Positions 36,298 to 44,204 are shown, counted from the stretch's first letter. The stretch is DNA of 64,000 bases from Bacteroidaceae bacterium (GCA_017622495.1 JAGAQY010000068.1:1-64000), one strand, 5' to 3'. The notes: generated from the sequence alone by a model not told the origin. Program-made: numbers and translations.

Positions 36298-36561
36298 ATG
36301 GGGACACAAGCTTCGACAAACAAATACGGATATTGGGACACCGTTGCAGAATATTTACCCCACTATCACACTCGAAACGATGTATTGCTGAGCGATATAT
36401 TAGTCCGATACATAGAAGACGAGGAGGTCTGCGAGAGTGACTTAAAGATGATAGAATCGGAATATGGCACCGATAAACAAGCGGTGAAGGAAGCATTGTT
36501 TAGGTTGGATTCTCGGTTAATCATAGAAGCGATGAGGGTTATGTATGATGTGAAAGAATAA
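36298..36561 (+). CDS. Small protein of unknown function (87 aa)
   Basis: The ATG at 36298 is chosen because the promoter -7 box ends at 36279 and the mRNA should start near 36286. The product (MGTQASTNKYGYWDTVAEYL...) is acidic, soluble and probably helical (DILVRYIEDEEVCESDLKMIES). I do not recognise it. It precedes the helicase operon by 52 bp but has its own promoter, so it may or may not belong to that module. Confidence 0.6.
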   Translation: MGTQASTNKYGYWDTVAEYLPHYHTRNDVLLSDILVRYIEDEEVCESDLKMIESEYGTDKQAVKEALFRLDSRLIIEAMRVMYDVKE

Positions 36562-36595
36562 GCAATATTTACTTTATCTTTTAATATAGAATTAT

Positions 36596-36603
36596 TATAT
36601 TTG
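36596..36603 (+). promoter_or_regulatory. -7 element directly before the helicase operon
   Basis: TATATTTG (36596-36603) lies only 10 bp before the ATG at 36614, so the transcript would be almost leaderless. The region before it is very AT-rich. Confidence 0.55.
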
Positions 36604-36613
36604 CATCTACAAT

Positions 36614-36856
36614 ATGACACACGCAGAAGAACAACTTAGGATACCTCTGAACTCGATACACAAAATCAAGTTCTGTGGCCCTCATGGCAGATATGAGGAT
36701 GGCAGCGAGATGCCCTTTAGTGAGCAGATGGCCATCATCTCACACTATTTGCACAACATAGGTACGCCCTTTGCCGAGCCATACAAGAAGAAAGCATTAG
36801 AGCTGATGGAGGACATTCAGCAGGCGAAAGATAGTTTACGAAAGTATTTTAGATAA
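36614..36856 (+). CDS. Small protein of unknown function (80 aa), first gene of the helicase operon
   Basis: The product reads MTHAEEQLRIPLNSIHKIKFCGPHGRYEDG at its start and ends with a helix (PYKKKALELMEDIQQAKDSLRKYF). It has no signal or membrane segment. I do not recognise the family. The stop is 5 bp before the helicase ATG, which implies co-translation with it; a partner, adaptor or regulator of the helicase is the natural guess, but only from position. Confidence 0.6.
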   Translation: MTHAEEQLRIPLNSIHKIKFCGPHGRYEDGSEMPFSEQMAIISHYLHNIGTPFAEPYKKKALELMEDIQQAKDSLRKYFR

Positions 36857-36861
36857 ACGAC

Positions 36862-39800
36862 ATGCTAAAAAGCGGTATATACGAGCAAATAATCAATCAA
36901 CTTTTTGAGAAAAAACTCTCACTTGTTGATAGAACTCATTTTTACATTGGCGAACGAGCAATTGGAAGAAATGAGGTTGTAAAGCTACTCTCATTATACC
37001 TGAGTGGTATCTTTGAGCAAATGCTAGTAGATGTTGTAGACACGACATATGACACAGAAGAGGAAGAAGAGAGTTCGAGAAATAGAGCAGTAGAGAAAAG
37101 TGTCAACTTGGCAAATGCTATCATCAAGAAACTTGTAACCGACTTTCATATAGACTCGGGCAATCTACTATCTGCACAGGCTAAGATACTTACTGCAGTA
37201 ATCGACAAGACGCAATCTGACTACCCCAACCTTTCGAAGCGTTTAGAAGAAATTATGCCTATAAAAGGCCTTGTGAATGGTGAGTTGTTCACAGGAAAAG
37301 GCATAAAGTTATATACCGAGCTACAAAAAGAAATTTGCTCTGCTAATGAAATCCGTTTAATGGTTTCGTTCATTAAGAAGCGCGGATTATCGTTATTATT
37401 GCCACAGCTAAAGGAATTTACCGATAAGGGCGGCACACTCAAAGTGATTACCACCACTTATATGAAGGCAACGGATTTTGATGCCATCAAGCAGTTGGCA
37501 AAACTCAAGAACACTGAAATCAAAATCACCTACGATGAGACATCAGAACGTTTGCATGCAAAGGCTTATATATTCTTACGTAATACGGGCTTCAATACCG
37601 CTTATATAGGCTCATCAAACCTTTCAGAACAAGCGCTTGACACTGGTGCGGAGTGGAACGTAAAGGTAACACAGTTAGAGCAGCCCCGTATGATGAGGAC
37701 CATAATGGGAGCTTTTGAGGCTTCGTGGTGGGCTGAAGGCTATGAGACATTTGTAAATGGTGAAGACGACTTAAGGCTAAAGACTGCACTTGGTGATGAT
37801 GACAATGAAATTGACTTCAGTAGTGCACTAACATTAATTCAACCATTTGACTATCAGCAGGAGATTTTGGAGCGGCTTCAAATGGAGCGTGAGGTTAGAG
37901 GACATTGGAAAAATCTTGTAATAGCTGCAACAGGAACAGGCAAGACCGTAATGGCTGCAAATGATTACAAAAACTTCGCTAGCGGTAATGACCGTGCTCG
38001 ATTGTTGTTTGTTGCTCATCGTGAGGAGATTCTCAAACAAAGTCATCGCACCTTCCAGCAAGTGTTACGCGACTATAATTTCGGAGAAACATGGTACGGA
38101 GCTAATGAGCCAACGAGTTATGAACACCTTTTTGCGTCGAAGGATATGTTGCATAATCGTATCGACAACTTAAACCTTCCCAGGGATTATTATGATTATA
38201 TAGTAATAGACGAGGCGCACCACATCACAGGAGACTCTTATCAGAAGATTGTAAACTACTTCACCCCTAAAATATTCTTAGGTTTGACAGCTACACCAGA
38301 GCGTATGGACTGTCAGGATATTACAGAATGGTTTGATGGAACTATCTCTGCGGAAATCCGTCTTGATGATGCGCTAAATAAAGGGCTTTTAGCTCCATTC
38401 CATTATTACGGAATAACTGACTCTGTAGACTATTCAGATGTAAAGTGGAATGCAGGGAAGTATGTGGCTTCAGAGTTGTCGCAAATATACACAGGCAATG
38501 ATGCTCGTACCGGAGTAATCTTAAATGCATTAGTAAAATACTTGCCCAAGTCAAGTCTGCATAATGTGAGAGCTCTATGCTTCTGTGTAAGTATTGAGCA
38601 TGCAAAATATATGGCCTCTAAGTTTACGCTTTGTGGATTGAAAGCAGAGGTGTTGACTTCTGAAAATAATATGATGCGCGCTCCTCTCTATCGGAAACTA
38701 AAGAATAAAGAAATAAATTTTCTCTTTGTCGTAGATATGTTTAATGAAGGTGTTGACATTCCAGAAGTTGACACTATTCTATTCCTTCGTCCGACCGAAA
38801 GTCTAACAGTCTTTATTCAGCAGTTTGGACGTGGATTACGTAAAGCAAAAGATAAGACACATGTGGACATCTTCGACTTTGTAGGGAACTGTCGAGCAGA
38901 GTTCAACTATACAGATCGCATGCGTGCTATCATAGGACGAACATCGATGAGTGTAGAAGAAGAGATGGAGCGCAACTGCCCACATTTACCTTTGGGATGT
39001 AAGATTACACTCGAGCCGAAGGCGAAGGAATATATCATGAAAAACATTAAGGGAGCTATCAAACGCTTCACGACACGAAAGATAACTGCGTTGATGCAGA
39101 ATTTCGAAAGGAATCACTCTGTACCGCTCAGTCTTTCCAATTTCGTGGATATATATCAAGTTCCTCTAAACCGATTGTATAAAGATTGTACTTGGAATCA
39201 ACTTCTGTGTGAATCAAGACTGGAGTATTATCCATCTTCTTTAACTGCAGAGTTAAGTCGTGCCGTATTCAGAAAATGGTTAGCCACAGATTCGTACACA
39301 TATTTTAGCTTTATTCAAAAGTTAGCACAAGCCGACTTTAAGATTAAGGTAAATAACTTGACTCCCGTAGAGCAGAAACGTTTGCTAATGCTCTATTATG
39401 ATTTATTTGAAGAGGCTGGATATTTTACCGATCTTCAAGAAATGGTTGACAATCTCGCCAGTGATGAAGGCTTCTGCCATGAAATTAAAGAAACAGTAGA
39501 GCTATTGCTTACTCAAAGTAAGGCCCTTGAGAAAGAAGATAATTCGGGAATACCCAACTTTCCACTAAAATTGCATGGTATATATACAAAGACTCAAATT
39601 CAAGTAGCAATCGGAACGTCTACGTTGAATAGGAAGTCTCCCTCTCGAGAAGGTGTAGAGCGCAATAAATCGTTGAATGTAGAAGCTATGTTTGTCGATA
39701 TCATAAAAAATCGTGAAGAAGGCTCCACTACAGATTATGATGATAAGGCACTTTCCCCCTATCTATTCCAATGGGATACACAAAATAAAACAAGGCCCGA

Positions 39801-40044
39801 GTCTCCAATAGGTCAAGCATATATAAATCAAACCCAAACAATGCTTTTATTTGTTCGTGAACAGAAAAAATTTGCAGAAGATAAGAGCCGAACTATGGGA
39901 TTCGTTTATTTAGGGAGAGTAACTTTGAATAACTGGAAAGATGTCAATTTAGGGGCACGAAAGCAAATGCAAATTCAATGGAATATGGTTGAGCCTATTC
40001 CAGGTAGCGTAATGCATTTTGCAAGAATGAAGGAAGTTATATAG
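36862..40044 (+). CDS. PLD-like / SF2 helicase / DUF3427 protein
   Basis: This 1060-residue protein has three parts. The N-terminal half has a phospholipase D-like nuclease fold with LHAKAYIFLR (H232) and NTAYIGSSNLSEQAL. The centre is an SF2 DEAD/DEAH helicase with Walker A AATGTGKT (K361), DEAH at 450-453, motif III GLTATPERMD, motif V FVVDMFNEGVDIPEVD and motif VI QQFGRGLRKA. The last 170 residues (PLKLHGIYTKTQIQVAIG... LFQWDTQNKTRPES) are DUF3427. Such proteins occur sporadically in bacteria, often in defence or repair islands. Only one HxK-type motif is clear, so a dimer would be needed for nuclease activity. The gene is visibly more AT-rich than its neighbours, a sign of transfer. Confidence 0.9.
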   Translation: MLKSGIYEQIINQLFEKKLSLVDRTHFYIGERAIGRNEVVKLLSLYLSGIFEQMLVDVVDTTYDTEEEEESSRNRAVEKSVNLANAIIKKLVTDFHIDSGNLLSAQAKILTAVIDKTQSDYPNLSKRLEEIMPIKGLVNGELFTGKGIKLYTELQKEICSANEIRLMVSFIKKRGLSLLLPQLKEFTDKGGTLKVITTTYMKATDFDAIKQLAKLKNTEIKITYDETSERLHAKAYIFLRNTGFNTAYIGSSNLSEQALDTGAEWNVKVTQLEQPRMMRTIMGAFEASWWAEGYETFVNGEDDLRLKTALGDDDNEIDFSSALTLIQPFDYQQEILERLQMEREVRGHWKNLVIAATGTGKTVMAANDYKNFASGNDRARLLFVAHREEILKQSHRTFQQVLRDYNFGETWYGANEPTSYEHLFASKDMLHNRIDNLNLPRDYYDYIVIDEAHHITGDSYQKIVNYFTPKIFLGLTATPERMDCQDITEWFDGTISAEIRLDDALNKGLLAPFHYYGITDSVDYSDVKWNAGKYVASELSQIYTGNDARTGVILNALVKYLPKSSLHNVRALCFCVSIEHAKYMASKFTLCGLKAEVLTSENNMMRAPLYRKLKNKEINFLFVVDMFNEGVDIPEVDTILFLRPTESLTVFIQQFGRGLRKAKDKTHVDIFDFVGNCRAEFNYTDRMRAIIGRTSMSVEEEMERNCPHLPLGCKITLEPKAKEYIMKNIKGAIKRFTTRKITALMQNFERNHSVPLSLSNFVDIYQVPLNRLYKDCTWNQLLCESRLEYYPSSLTAELSRAVFRKWLATDSYTYFSFIQKLAQADFKIKVNNLTPVEQKRLLMLYYDLFEEAGYFTDLQEMVDNLASDEGFCHEIKETVELLLTQSKALEKEDNSGIPNFPLKLHGIYTKTQIQVAIGTSTLNRKSPSREGVERNKSLNVEAMFVDIIKNREEGSTTDYDDKALSPYLFQWDTQNKTRPESPIGQAYINQTQTMLLFVREQKKFAEDKSRTMGFVYLGRVTLNNWKDVNLGARKQMQIQWNMVEPIPGSVMHFARMKEVI

Positions 40045-40045
40045 T

Positions 40046-40426
40046 ATGAAACAAATCGAAGTAGTAGCAGCCATCATAGAGCACGAAGGGAAGTACCTGG
40101 CCACGCAGCGTGGGTATGGTGACTATAAAGGTCAGTGGGAGTTCCCAGGCGGTAAGATGGAGCCAGGCGAGGCGCGTGAGGAGGCGCTCATCCGCGAGAT
40201 ACGCGAGGAGCTGCGCATGGAGATAGTGCCCAAGAGGTGGCTCTGCACCACGGAGTATGATTACCCCACCTTCCACCTCACCATGCACTGCTACCTGTGC
40301 CGCATCGCCGAGGGCATGCCCCAACTCACAGAGCACTTGGCAGCCCAGTGGCTCGCTCCCGAGGAACTGCACTCGGTGGAGTGGCTGCCAGCGGATGTGG
40401 AAGTAGTAAAAAAGTTGAGAGGTTGA
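40046..40426 (+). CDS. MutT/NUDIX nucleoside triphosphate pyrophosphohydrolase
   Basis: This 126-residue NUDIX hydrolase is of the MutT/NudG type, cleaving (d)NTPs, often oxidised or methylated ones, to monophosphates. The Nudix box is GGKMEPGEAREEALIREIREEL followed by RM, so the usual Gly after EEx is replaced by Arg. The QWEFPGGK stretch before it is standard. It begins one base after the helicase stop codon, which means tight translational coupling. Base composition is GC-rich like the rest of the genome, unlike the helicase gene. Confidence 0.9.
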   Translation: MKQIEVVAAIIEHEGKYLATQRGYGDYKGQWEFPGGKMEPGEAREEALIREIREELRMEIVPKRWLCTTEYDYPTFHLTMHCYLCRIAEGMPQLTEHLAAQWLAPEELHSVEWLPADVEVVKKLRG

Positions 40427-40822
40427 TGGATGATGGTTTATAGTTGAAGGGGGTATGGTCGTGTGTCATCTCGAACAGAAGTGAGAGATCCCTCGCACAA
40501 GCTCGGGATGACATATAGGGTTGAGAGTTGAAAGATAACGATGACGATTACGCTTACGATTACAGAAACTTGCACGCAAGTAACGATGACGAAGACGATA
40601 ACCACTATCCGGAAGGCAACTCCTAACTCCGAATTCCTAAAATAACCGCAGATTACCCAAATTACTCAGATTAATAAATATTAAAACGAAGACGAAAACA
40701 AATAAAATCTGTGATAATCCGCAAAATCTGTGTCATCTGTGGTCTATAAAACGATAACTATGCAGCGAGTTGCAGTTTAAGGGTTAAGGGTTATAGGGCA
40801 GGTACGTGTGTTCGTAAATTCG

Positions 40823-40912
40823 AAGTTCGTCGGTTTTTTGCAGCAGTAGACTGGAAAGTTCGTCGAGTTTTTGCAGCAGAAGGCGGAAAAGTTCGTCGAG
40901 TTTTTGCAGTTT
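40823..40912. repeat. 33-bp tandem repeat, 2.7 copies
   Basis: aagttcgtcg(a/g)gttttttgcag-type units start at 40823, 40856 and 40889, exactly 33 bp apart. The first 20 bp of each are nearly identical; the remaining 13 bp vary (agcagtagactgg, agcagaaggcgga). Confidence 0.85.
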
Positions 40913-40915
40913 CAC

Positions 40916-40946
40916 TTGCGTAATTTACTGATAAGACGTATTTTTG
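40916..40946 (+). promoter_or_regulatory. Promoter for the Fic gene
   Basis: TTG (40916-40918) and TATTTTTG (40939-40946) are 20 bp apart, placing transcription start near 40953 and leaving an 85-nt leader before the ATG at 41038. The 33-bp tandem repeats end directly upstream. Confidence 0.6.
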
Positions 40947-41037
40947 TAAGAAACTAATAATTCATAAGGATCTCTTATTAGCTTTGCTAAGCCAAGAGGA
41001 CGAACAATTTGGTAAGAGCATAAATACGAAGAGCATA

Positions 41038-41916
41038 ATGTATAAGGTATCTATCCGATTCTTTAATGACCGCAAGGTGCGTGCTGTATGGGACGAAGAA
41101 CACTGCAAGTGGTGGTTCTCGGCTACTGATATCGTGCGGGCCATCAACAATGAGGATGATTATGCAAAAAGTCGTAACTATTGGAAGTACTTGAAAGGAA
41201 AATTCGTTAAGGAAGGTATCCAACTGGTTAGTGCCACTAACCAGTTCAAATTCGAGGCTCCCGATGGCAAGATGAGAAAAGCCGATGTGTTGGATGCCGA
41301 GAATGTGCAACTATTGGCCAAACACTATCCCAATAACAGGGCAAATGACTTTCTTGACTGGTTCGTATATAGCGACAATAGCCTTGATGGGCAAAGCAAA
41401 AAGAAGGCCTACACGCTTATCGAAAGTGGATTGCTGGATAGCATGGAGCCTGGTACTATAAGTTCACTGCAGCAGATACATGCCTATCTCTTTGGTGGAT
41501 TGTATGACTTTGCAGGACAGATACGAACCAAAACAATATGGAAGGACGGTACCTTGTTTTGTCGTGCCGAATATCTTCCAGAGAACCTGAGGATGATAGA
41601 GCAGATGCCCGAAACCAACTTTGATGAGATTGTCAACAAGTATGTGGAGATGAATGTGGCACACCCATTCATGGAGGGCAATGGACGATCAACACGTATT
41701 TGGCTCGACCTTATCTTTAAGAAACGCTTAAAGATGTGCGTGGACTGGAGTAAGATTGACAAAAAGGATTATCTGGAAGCCATGCGCAGAAGTACAACAG
41801 ATGCCCGACCCATCAAGGCACTGCTGCAAGGAGTAATGACCGATCGCATTGATGACCGTGAAATCTTCATGAAGGGCATAGATTACTCGTATTATTACGA
41901 AGAACACGAGGATTGA
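41038..41916 (+). CDS. Bro-N-like/Fic fusion protein (putative AMPylating toxin)
   Basis: I choose the ATG at 41038 (MYKVSIRFFNDRKVRAVW); an in-frame TTG at 40984 would add 18 residues. The N-terminal 120 residues resemble a Bro-N/RhuM-type domain (HCKWWFSATDIVRAINNED... NVQLLAKHYPNNRANDFLDWF). The rest is a Fic domain with the catalytic motif HPFMEGNGRSTR preceded by KYVEMNVA, and a flap region around DFAGQIRTKTIWKDGT. Fic enzymes usually AMPylate target proteins. I find no intrinsic (S/T)xxxE(G/N) inhibitory motif near the core, which suggests that an external antitoxin is needed; the 90-residue gene 29 bp downstream is the candidate. Target unknown. Confidence 0.85.
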   Translation: MYKVSIRFFNDRKVRAVWDEEHCKWWFSATDIVRAINNEDDYAKSRNYWKYLKGKFVKEGIQLVSATNQFKFEAPDGKMRKADVLDAENVQLLAKHYPNNRANDFLDWFVYSDNSLDGQSKKKAYTLIESGLLDSMEPGTISSLQQIHAYLFGGLYDFAGQIRTKTIWKDGTLFCRAEYLPENLRMIEQMPETNFDEIVNKYVEMNVAHPFMEGNGRSTRIWLDLIFKKRLKMCVDWSKIDKKDYLEAMRRSTTDARPIKALLQGVMTDRIDDREIFMKGIDYSYYYEEHED

Positions 41917-41945
41917 CTTATAATCATTAAAGTTCGGAAATTTCC

Positions 41946-42218
41946 ATGCCCGACAAGATGACACAAATAGAACGGATACGGCACATGGAGGAGCTGTATG
42001 ACCTGGCAACGGAGGCGATGAAGGAGCAGCCCATGAGCGCCAGCACACATGCCAAGGCACAAGAGGCCATGACCGAGCTTGCCGCATACTACGGCAGCGA
42101 CGAGTGGAAGCAGGACTTTGCCGATGACGAGGCAGGCCTCCTGCCCAAGGACCTGAAGCGCGGGGTGCTCTCGGAGGATGGGTTGTGGAACCTTTTAGAG
42201 TTGAAAATTGAGAATTGA
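41946..42218 (+). CDS. DUF4298-type small protein, possible Fic antitoxin
   Basis: This 90-residue acidic helical protein (MTQIERIRHMEELYDLATEAM... YYGSDEWKQDFADDEAGLLPKDLKRGVLSEDGLWNLL) matches the DUF4298 pattern. It follows the Fic gene closely on the same strand. No canonical Fic-inhibitory (S/T)xxxE(G/N) motif is seen, so an antitoxin role is only positional inference. The last residues (LKIEN) and the TGA come from an AATTGAAAATTG repeat tract, so the native C-terminus has been replaced or extended. Confidence 0.7.
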   Translation: MPDKMTQIERIRHMEELYDLATEAMKEQPMSASTHAKAQEAMTELAAYYGSDEWKQDFADDEAGLLPKDLKRGVLSEDGLWNLLELKIEN

Positions 42219-42600
42219 AAATTGAAAATTAGCCTCCGGGATGACACTCTGGTTTATGGTTTATGGCTTATGGTTGAGAGTTGAACCGAAGGTCGACGCC
42301 CGCAGGGCTGAAATCAAAGATGAAAGTTTTCCATCGTCCATAATCCATCAACCATCAACTCTGCAGCACCGAGCCAGCAAGGAATCTTGATGCGAAGCAT
42401 CATAATTGACAATTAGCTGTAACGAAAACGAAGACGAAAAACACGCACTTCTTTGTGTCATTCCGATGCAACGCGAGGAATCTCATAGAGGATTATACCA
42501 TACGTCCCCACGAGACTCTGCGAGATCCCTCGGCGCTTCGCTTTGTCGGGATGACACCCTAAACACTAAAACCATCACCGCTGCGAAGCAGCCATGCCGT
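42199..42600. repeat. Mosaic of dispersed repeats after the DUF4298 gene
   Basis: In order: aattgaaaattg tract (42199-42231, supplying the stop codon); ccgggatgacac; tttatggtttatgg repeats; gaaccgaaggtcgacgcccg (42283-42302), also at 36107 in reverse complement; tail of the two-hairpin element with GATGC-gaa-GCATC (42389-42401); an inverted repeat TGTCATTCCGA/TCGGGATGACA (42456-42556); a CCCTAAACACTAAA word (42557-42570); and mini-hairpin GCTGC-gaa-GCAGC (42580-42592). No gene. Confidence 0.75.
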
Positions 42601-42608
42601 TGACAACA

Positions 42609-42640
42609 ATAAAAGGACAGCCACAAAGCTGTCCTTTTAT
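42609..42640. terminator. Terminator at the end of the PepSY-like gene
   Basis: Arms ataaaaggacagc (42609-42621) and gctgtccttttat (42628-42640), 13-bp perfect stem with a 6-nt loop. On the minus strand the stem is followed by an A/T-rich stretch. Confidence 0.85.
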
Positions 42641-42658
42641 TTCAATGCGTCATTCTTA

Positions 42659-43093
42659 TCAATCGATATCGATGAGCTGGTGCTTCTTGTTGAAGGTGAG
42701 CTCTACGCGGTTGTTGAGCTTGACATCGGTGTCGCGGTGGTCGCGCTCGATCTTGGTGGGCTGGGCCTGTGGGTATTGTGCCTCAATGACCTTGCCGATG
42801 GCTGCGGGTACGATGCCGGCAGGGAGGGCGCGGGTGAGGCAGTCAACCTCGGTCCAGTGGCCTTGGCGGTCGAACTCTACCTTGCTGCCGTCGGCGAAGA
42901 TGACATCGTAGCTGAGTTCAAGGAGGTCGATCTCCTTGCGCACCAGAGAGGTCTTGCTGTTGGGGAAGTAGGTGGAGAGGAAGGTCTGTGCCTCCTGAGG
43001 TAGCTGGCTGATGGCGATGGGCTGATAGTTGTCGGCCTTGAGGTTAGACACTAAAGTGATTACACATGCGAGGGTAAGGATAATCTTTTTCAT
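42659..43093 (-). CDS. PepSY-like periplasmic protein
   Basis: This 144-residue protein has a signal peptide (MKKIILTLACVITLVSNLKA) and two PepSY-like halves: LPQEAQTFLSTYFPN... YDVIFADGSKVEFDRQGHW and LPAGIVPAAIGKVIEAQYP... VELTFNKKHQLIDID. Such small Bacteroidales proteins are periplasmic and of unknown function; PepSY domains elsewhere inhibit proteases or sense ligands. It is a single gene with its own terminator, divergent from the efflux operon. Confidence 0.8.
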   Translation of the reverse strand: MKKIILTLACVITLVSNLKADNYQPIAISQLPQEAQTFLSTYFPNSKTSLVRKEIDLLELSYDVIFADGSKVEFDRQGHWTEVDCLTRALPAGIVPAAIGKVIEAQYPQAQPTKIERDHRDTDVKLNNRVELTFNKKHQLIDID

Positions 43094-43227
43094 AATGGTT
43101 GTTAGTTTTTAATGGTTATTATTTTTTGTTGTTTTTGTCGGTTTATCATTATTTACACGACAAAGTTATTGCCTGATTCTGAAAAGATTCTGAATTGTGA
43201 TTTTTTTTTAGAAATAGTCAACAGACT

Positions 43228-43335
43228 AGGTTAAAAGCTGCTTTGCAGCGGTTAATCGCCGTTTCACGGCTGGTTAATCGGCTTCGCCTGGTTAATCACT
43301 CCCTTTGGTAGTTGGTTAGAGCTGCTGCGCTGCGG
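43228..43335. repeat. Mini-hairpin array with GGTTAAT spacers (array 1)
   Basis: Mini-hairpins GCTGC-ttt-GCAGC (43237-43249), GCCGT-ttc-ACGGC (43258-43270), GGC-ttc-GCC (43280-43288) and the imperfect ACTCCC-ttt-GGTAGT (43298-43312) are separated by GGTTAATC or TGGTTAATC. Stems differ completely in sequence; stem size, 3-nt loop and spacer are kept. An aattgtcaattgtcaattg tract follows to about 43378. Nothing else is seen in the 382 bp between the PepSY-like gene and the ABC operon. Confidence 0.9.
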
Positions 43336-43475
43336 AATTATGAATTGTCAATTGTCAATTGTCCATTGTCAATTCTCTTGCATGTATCAATCATTATATG
43401 TAATTTTGCACTATACAAAGGTCATGAGAGGGGGAGTTTGCCAAACTATATATATGAATAAAAGATACTGCCCCG

Positions 43476-44192
43476 ATGATACAACTCAGAAATATCAATA
43501 AGACTTACAACAATGGCTCGCCGCTGCATGTGCTCAAGGGCATAGACCTGGACATCGCAGAGGGGGAGTTTGTGGCTATCATGGGTGCGTCGGGGTCGGG
43601 CAAGTCGACGCTGCTCAACATTCTGGGTATTCTCGACGACTACGACGAGGGTGAGTACCGACTGGGCGGACAGCTCATCAGGAACCTGAGCGAGACGCAT
43701 GCCGCAGGATACCGCAACAGGATGATAGGATTCATATTCCAGTCGTTCAACCTGATACCCTTCAAGAATGCGCTGGAGAATGTGGCGCTGCCGCTGTTCT
43801 ACCAGGGCGTGGGGCGCAGCAAGCGCAATCAGCTGGCACTGGAGTATCTCGACAAGTTTGGCCTGAAGGACTGGGCACACCACTACCCCAATGAGCTCTC
43901 GGGCGGACAGAAGCAACGCGTGGCCATAGCACGCGCGCTCATCACACAGCCACAGATCATACTGGCCGACGAGCCTACGGGAGCGCTCGACAGCAAAACG
44001 TCGATAGAGGTGATGCAGATACTCAAGGAGCTGCACCGGGAGGGCATGACCATCGTGGTGGTGACTCACGAGAGCGGCGTGGCGTATCAGACAGAGAAGA
44101 TCATCCACATCAAGGATGGACTGATAGAGCGTATCGAGCGGAACGACGAGGGCGGCAAGAGCCCCTTCGGCATGGACGGTATCATGAAATAG
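43476..44192 (+). CDS. MacB/LolD-type ABC transporter ATPase
   Basis: This 238-residue ATPase has Walker [12 protein letters not shown], signature [15 protein letters not shown] and Walker [13 protein letters not shown]. The family (MacB/LolD/FtsE) works with FtsX-fold permeases as a mechanotransmission motor. It is the first gene of a five-gene operon with two permeases, an HlyD-type adaptor and a TolC-like channel; the complex should span both membranes and export a peptide, lipid or drug. The start is the ATG at 43476. Confidence 0.93.
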   Translation: MIQLRNINKTYNNGSPLHVLKGIDLDIAEGEFVAIMGASGSGKSTLLNILGILDDYDEGEYRLGGQLIRNLSETHAAGYRNRMIGFIFQSFNLIPFKNALENVALPLFYQGVGRSKRNQLALEYLDKFGLKDWAHHYPNELSGGQKQRVAIARALITQPQIILADEPTGALDSKTSIEVMQILKELHREGMTIVVVTHESGVAYQTEKIIHIKDGLIERIERNDEGGKSPFGMDGIMK

Positions 44193-44204
44193 GAGGCGAC
44201 GACG

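Larger units (their letters stand above)
40427..41037. other. 0.6-kb repeat-rich non-coding region
   Basis: It holds an inverted repeat TGTCATCTCGA/TCGGGATGACA (40464-40513), a GATGACGATTACG tract (40537-40566) with a CTTGC/GCAAG mini-hairpin (40569-40580), a second gatgacgaagacgataacc tract, an inverted-looking aatctgtg/cagatta zone (40645-40745), a 33-bp tandem repeat (40823-40912) and the promoter of the Fic gene. No gene is visible. Confidence 0.7.

Noticed and set aside
40823..40912. 33-bp repeats as a CRISPR array
   Set aside because: Only 2.7 units, no unique spacers of constant length, and no cas genes in the window.
40984..41037. TTG start giving 18 extra residues on the Fic protein
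   Set aside because: The ATG at 41038 begins exactly at the conserved domain, and TTG starts are rare; kept only as an alternative.
34848..42658. Insertion sequence or prophage in the accessory stretch
   Set aside because: No transposase, integrase or phage structural gene was found on either strand, and no target duplication could be identified.
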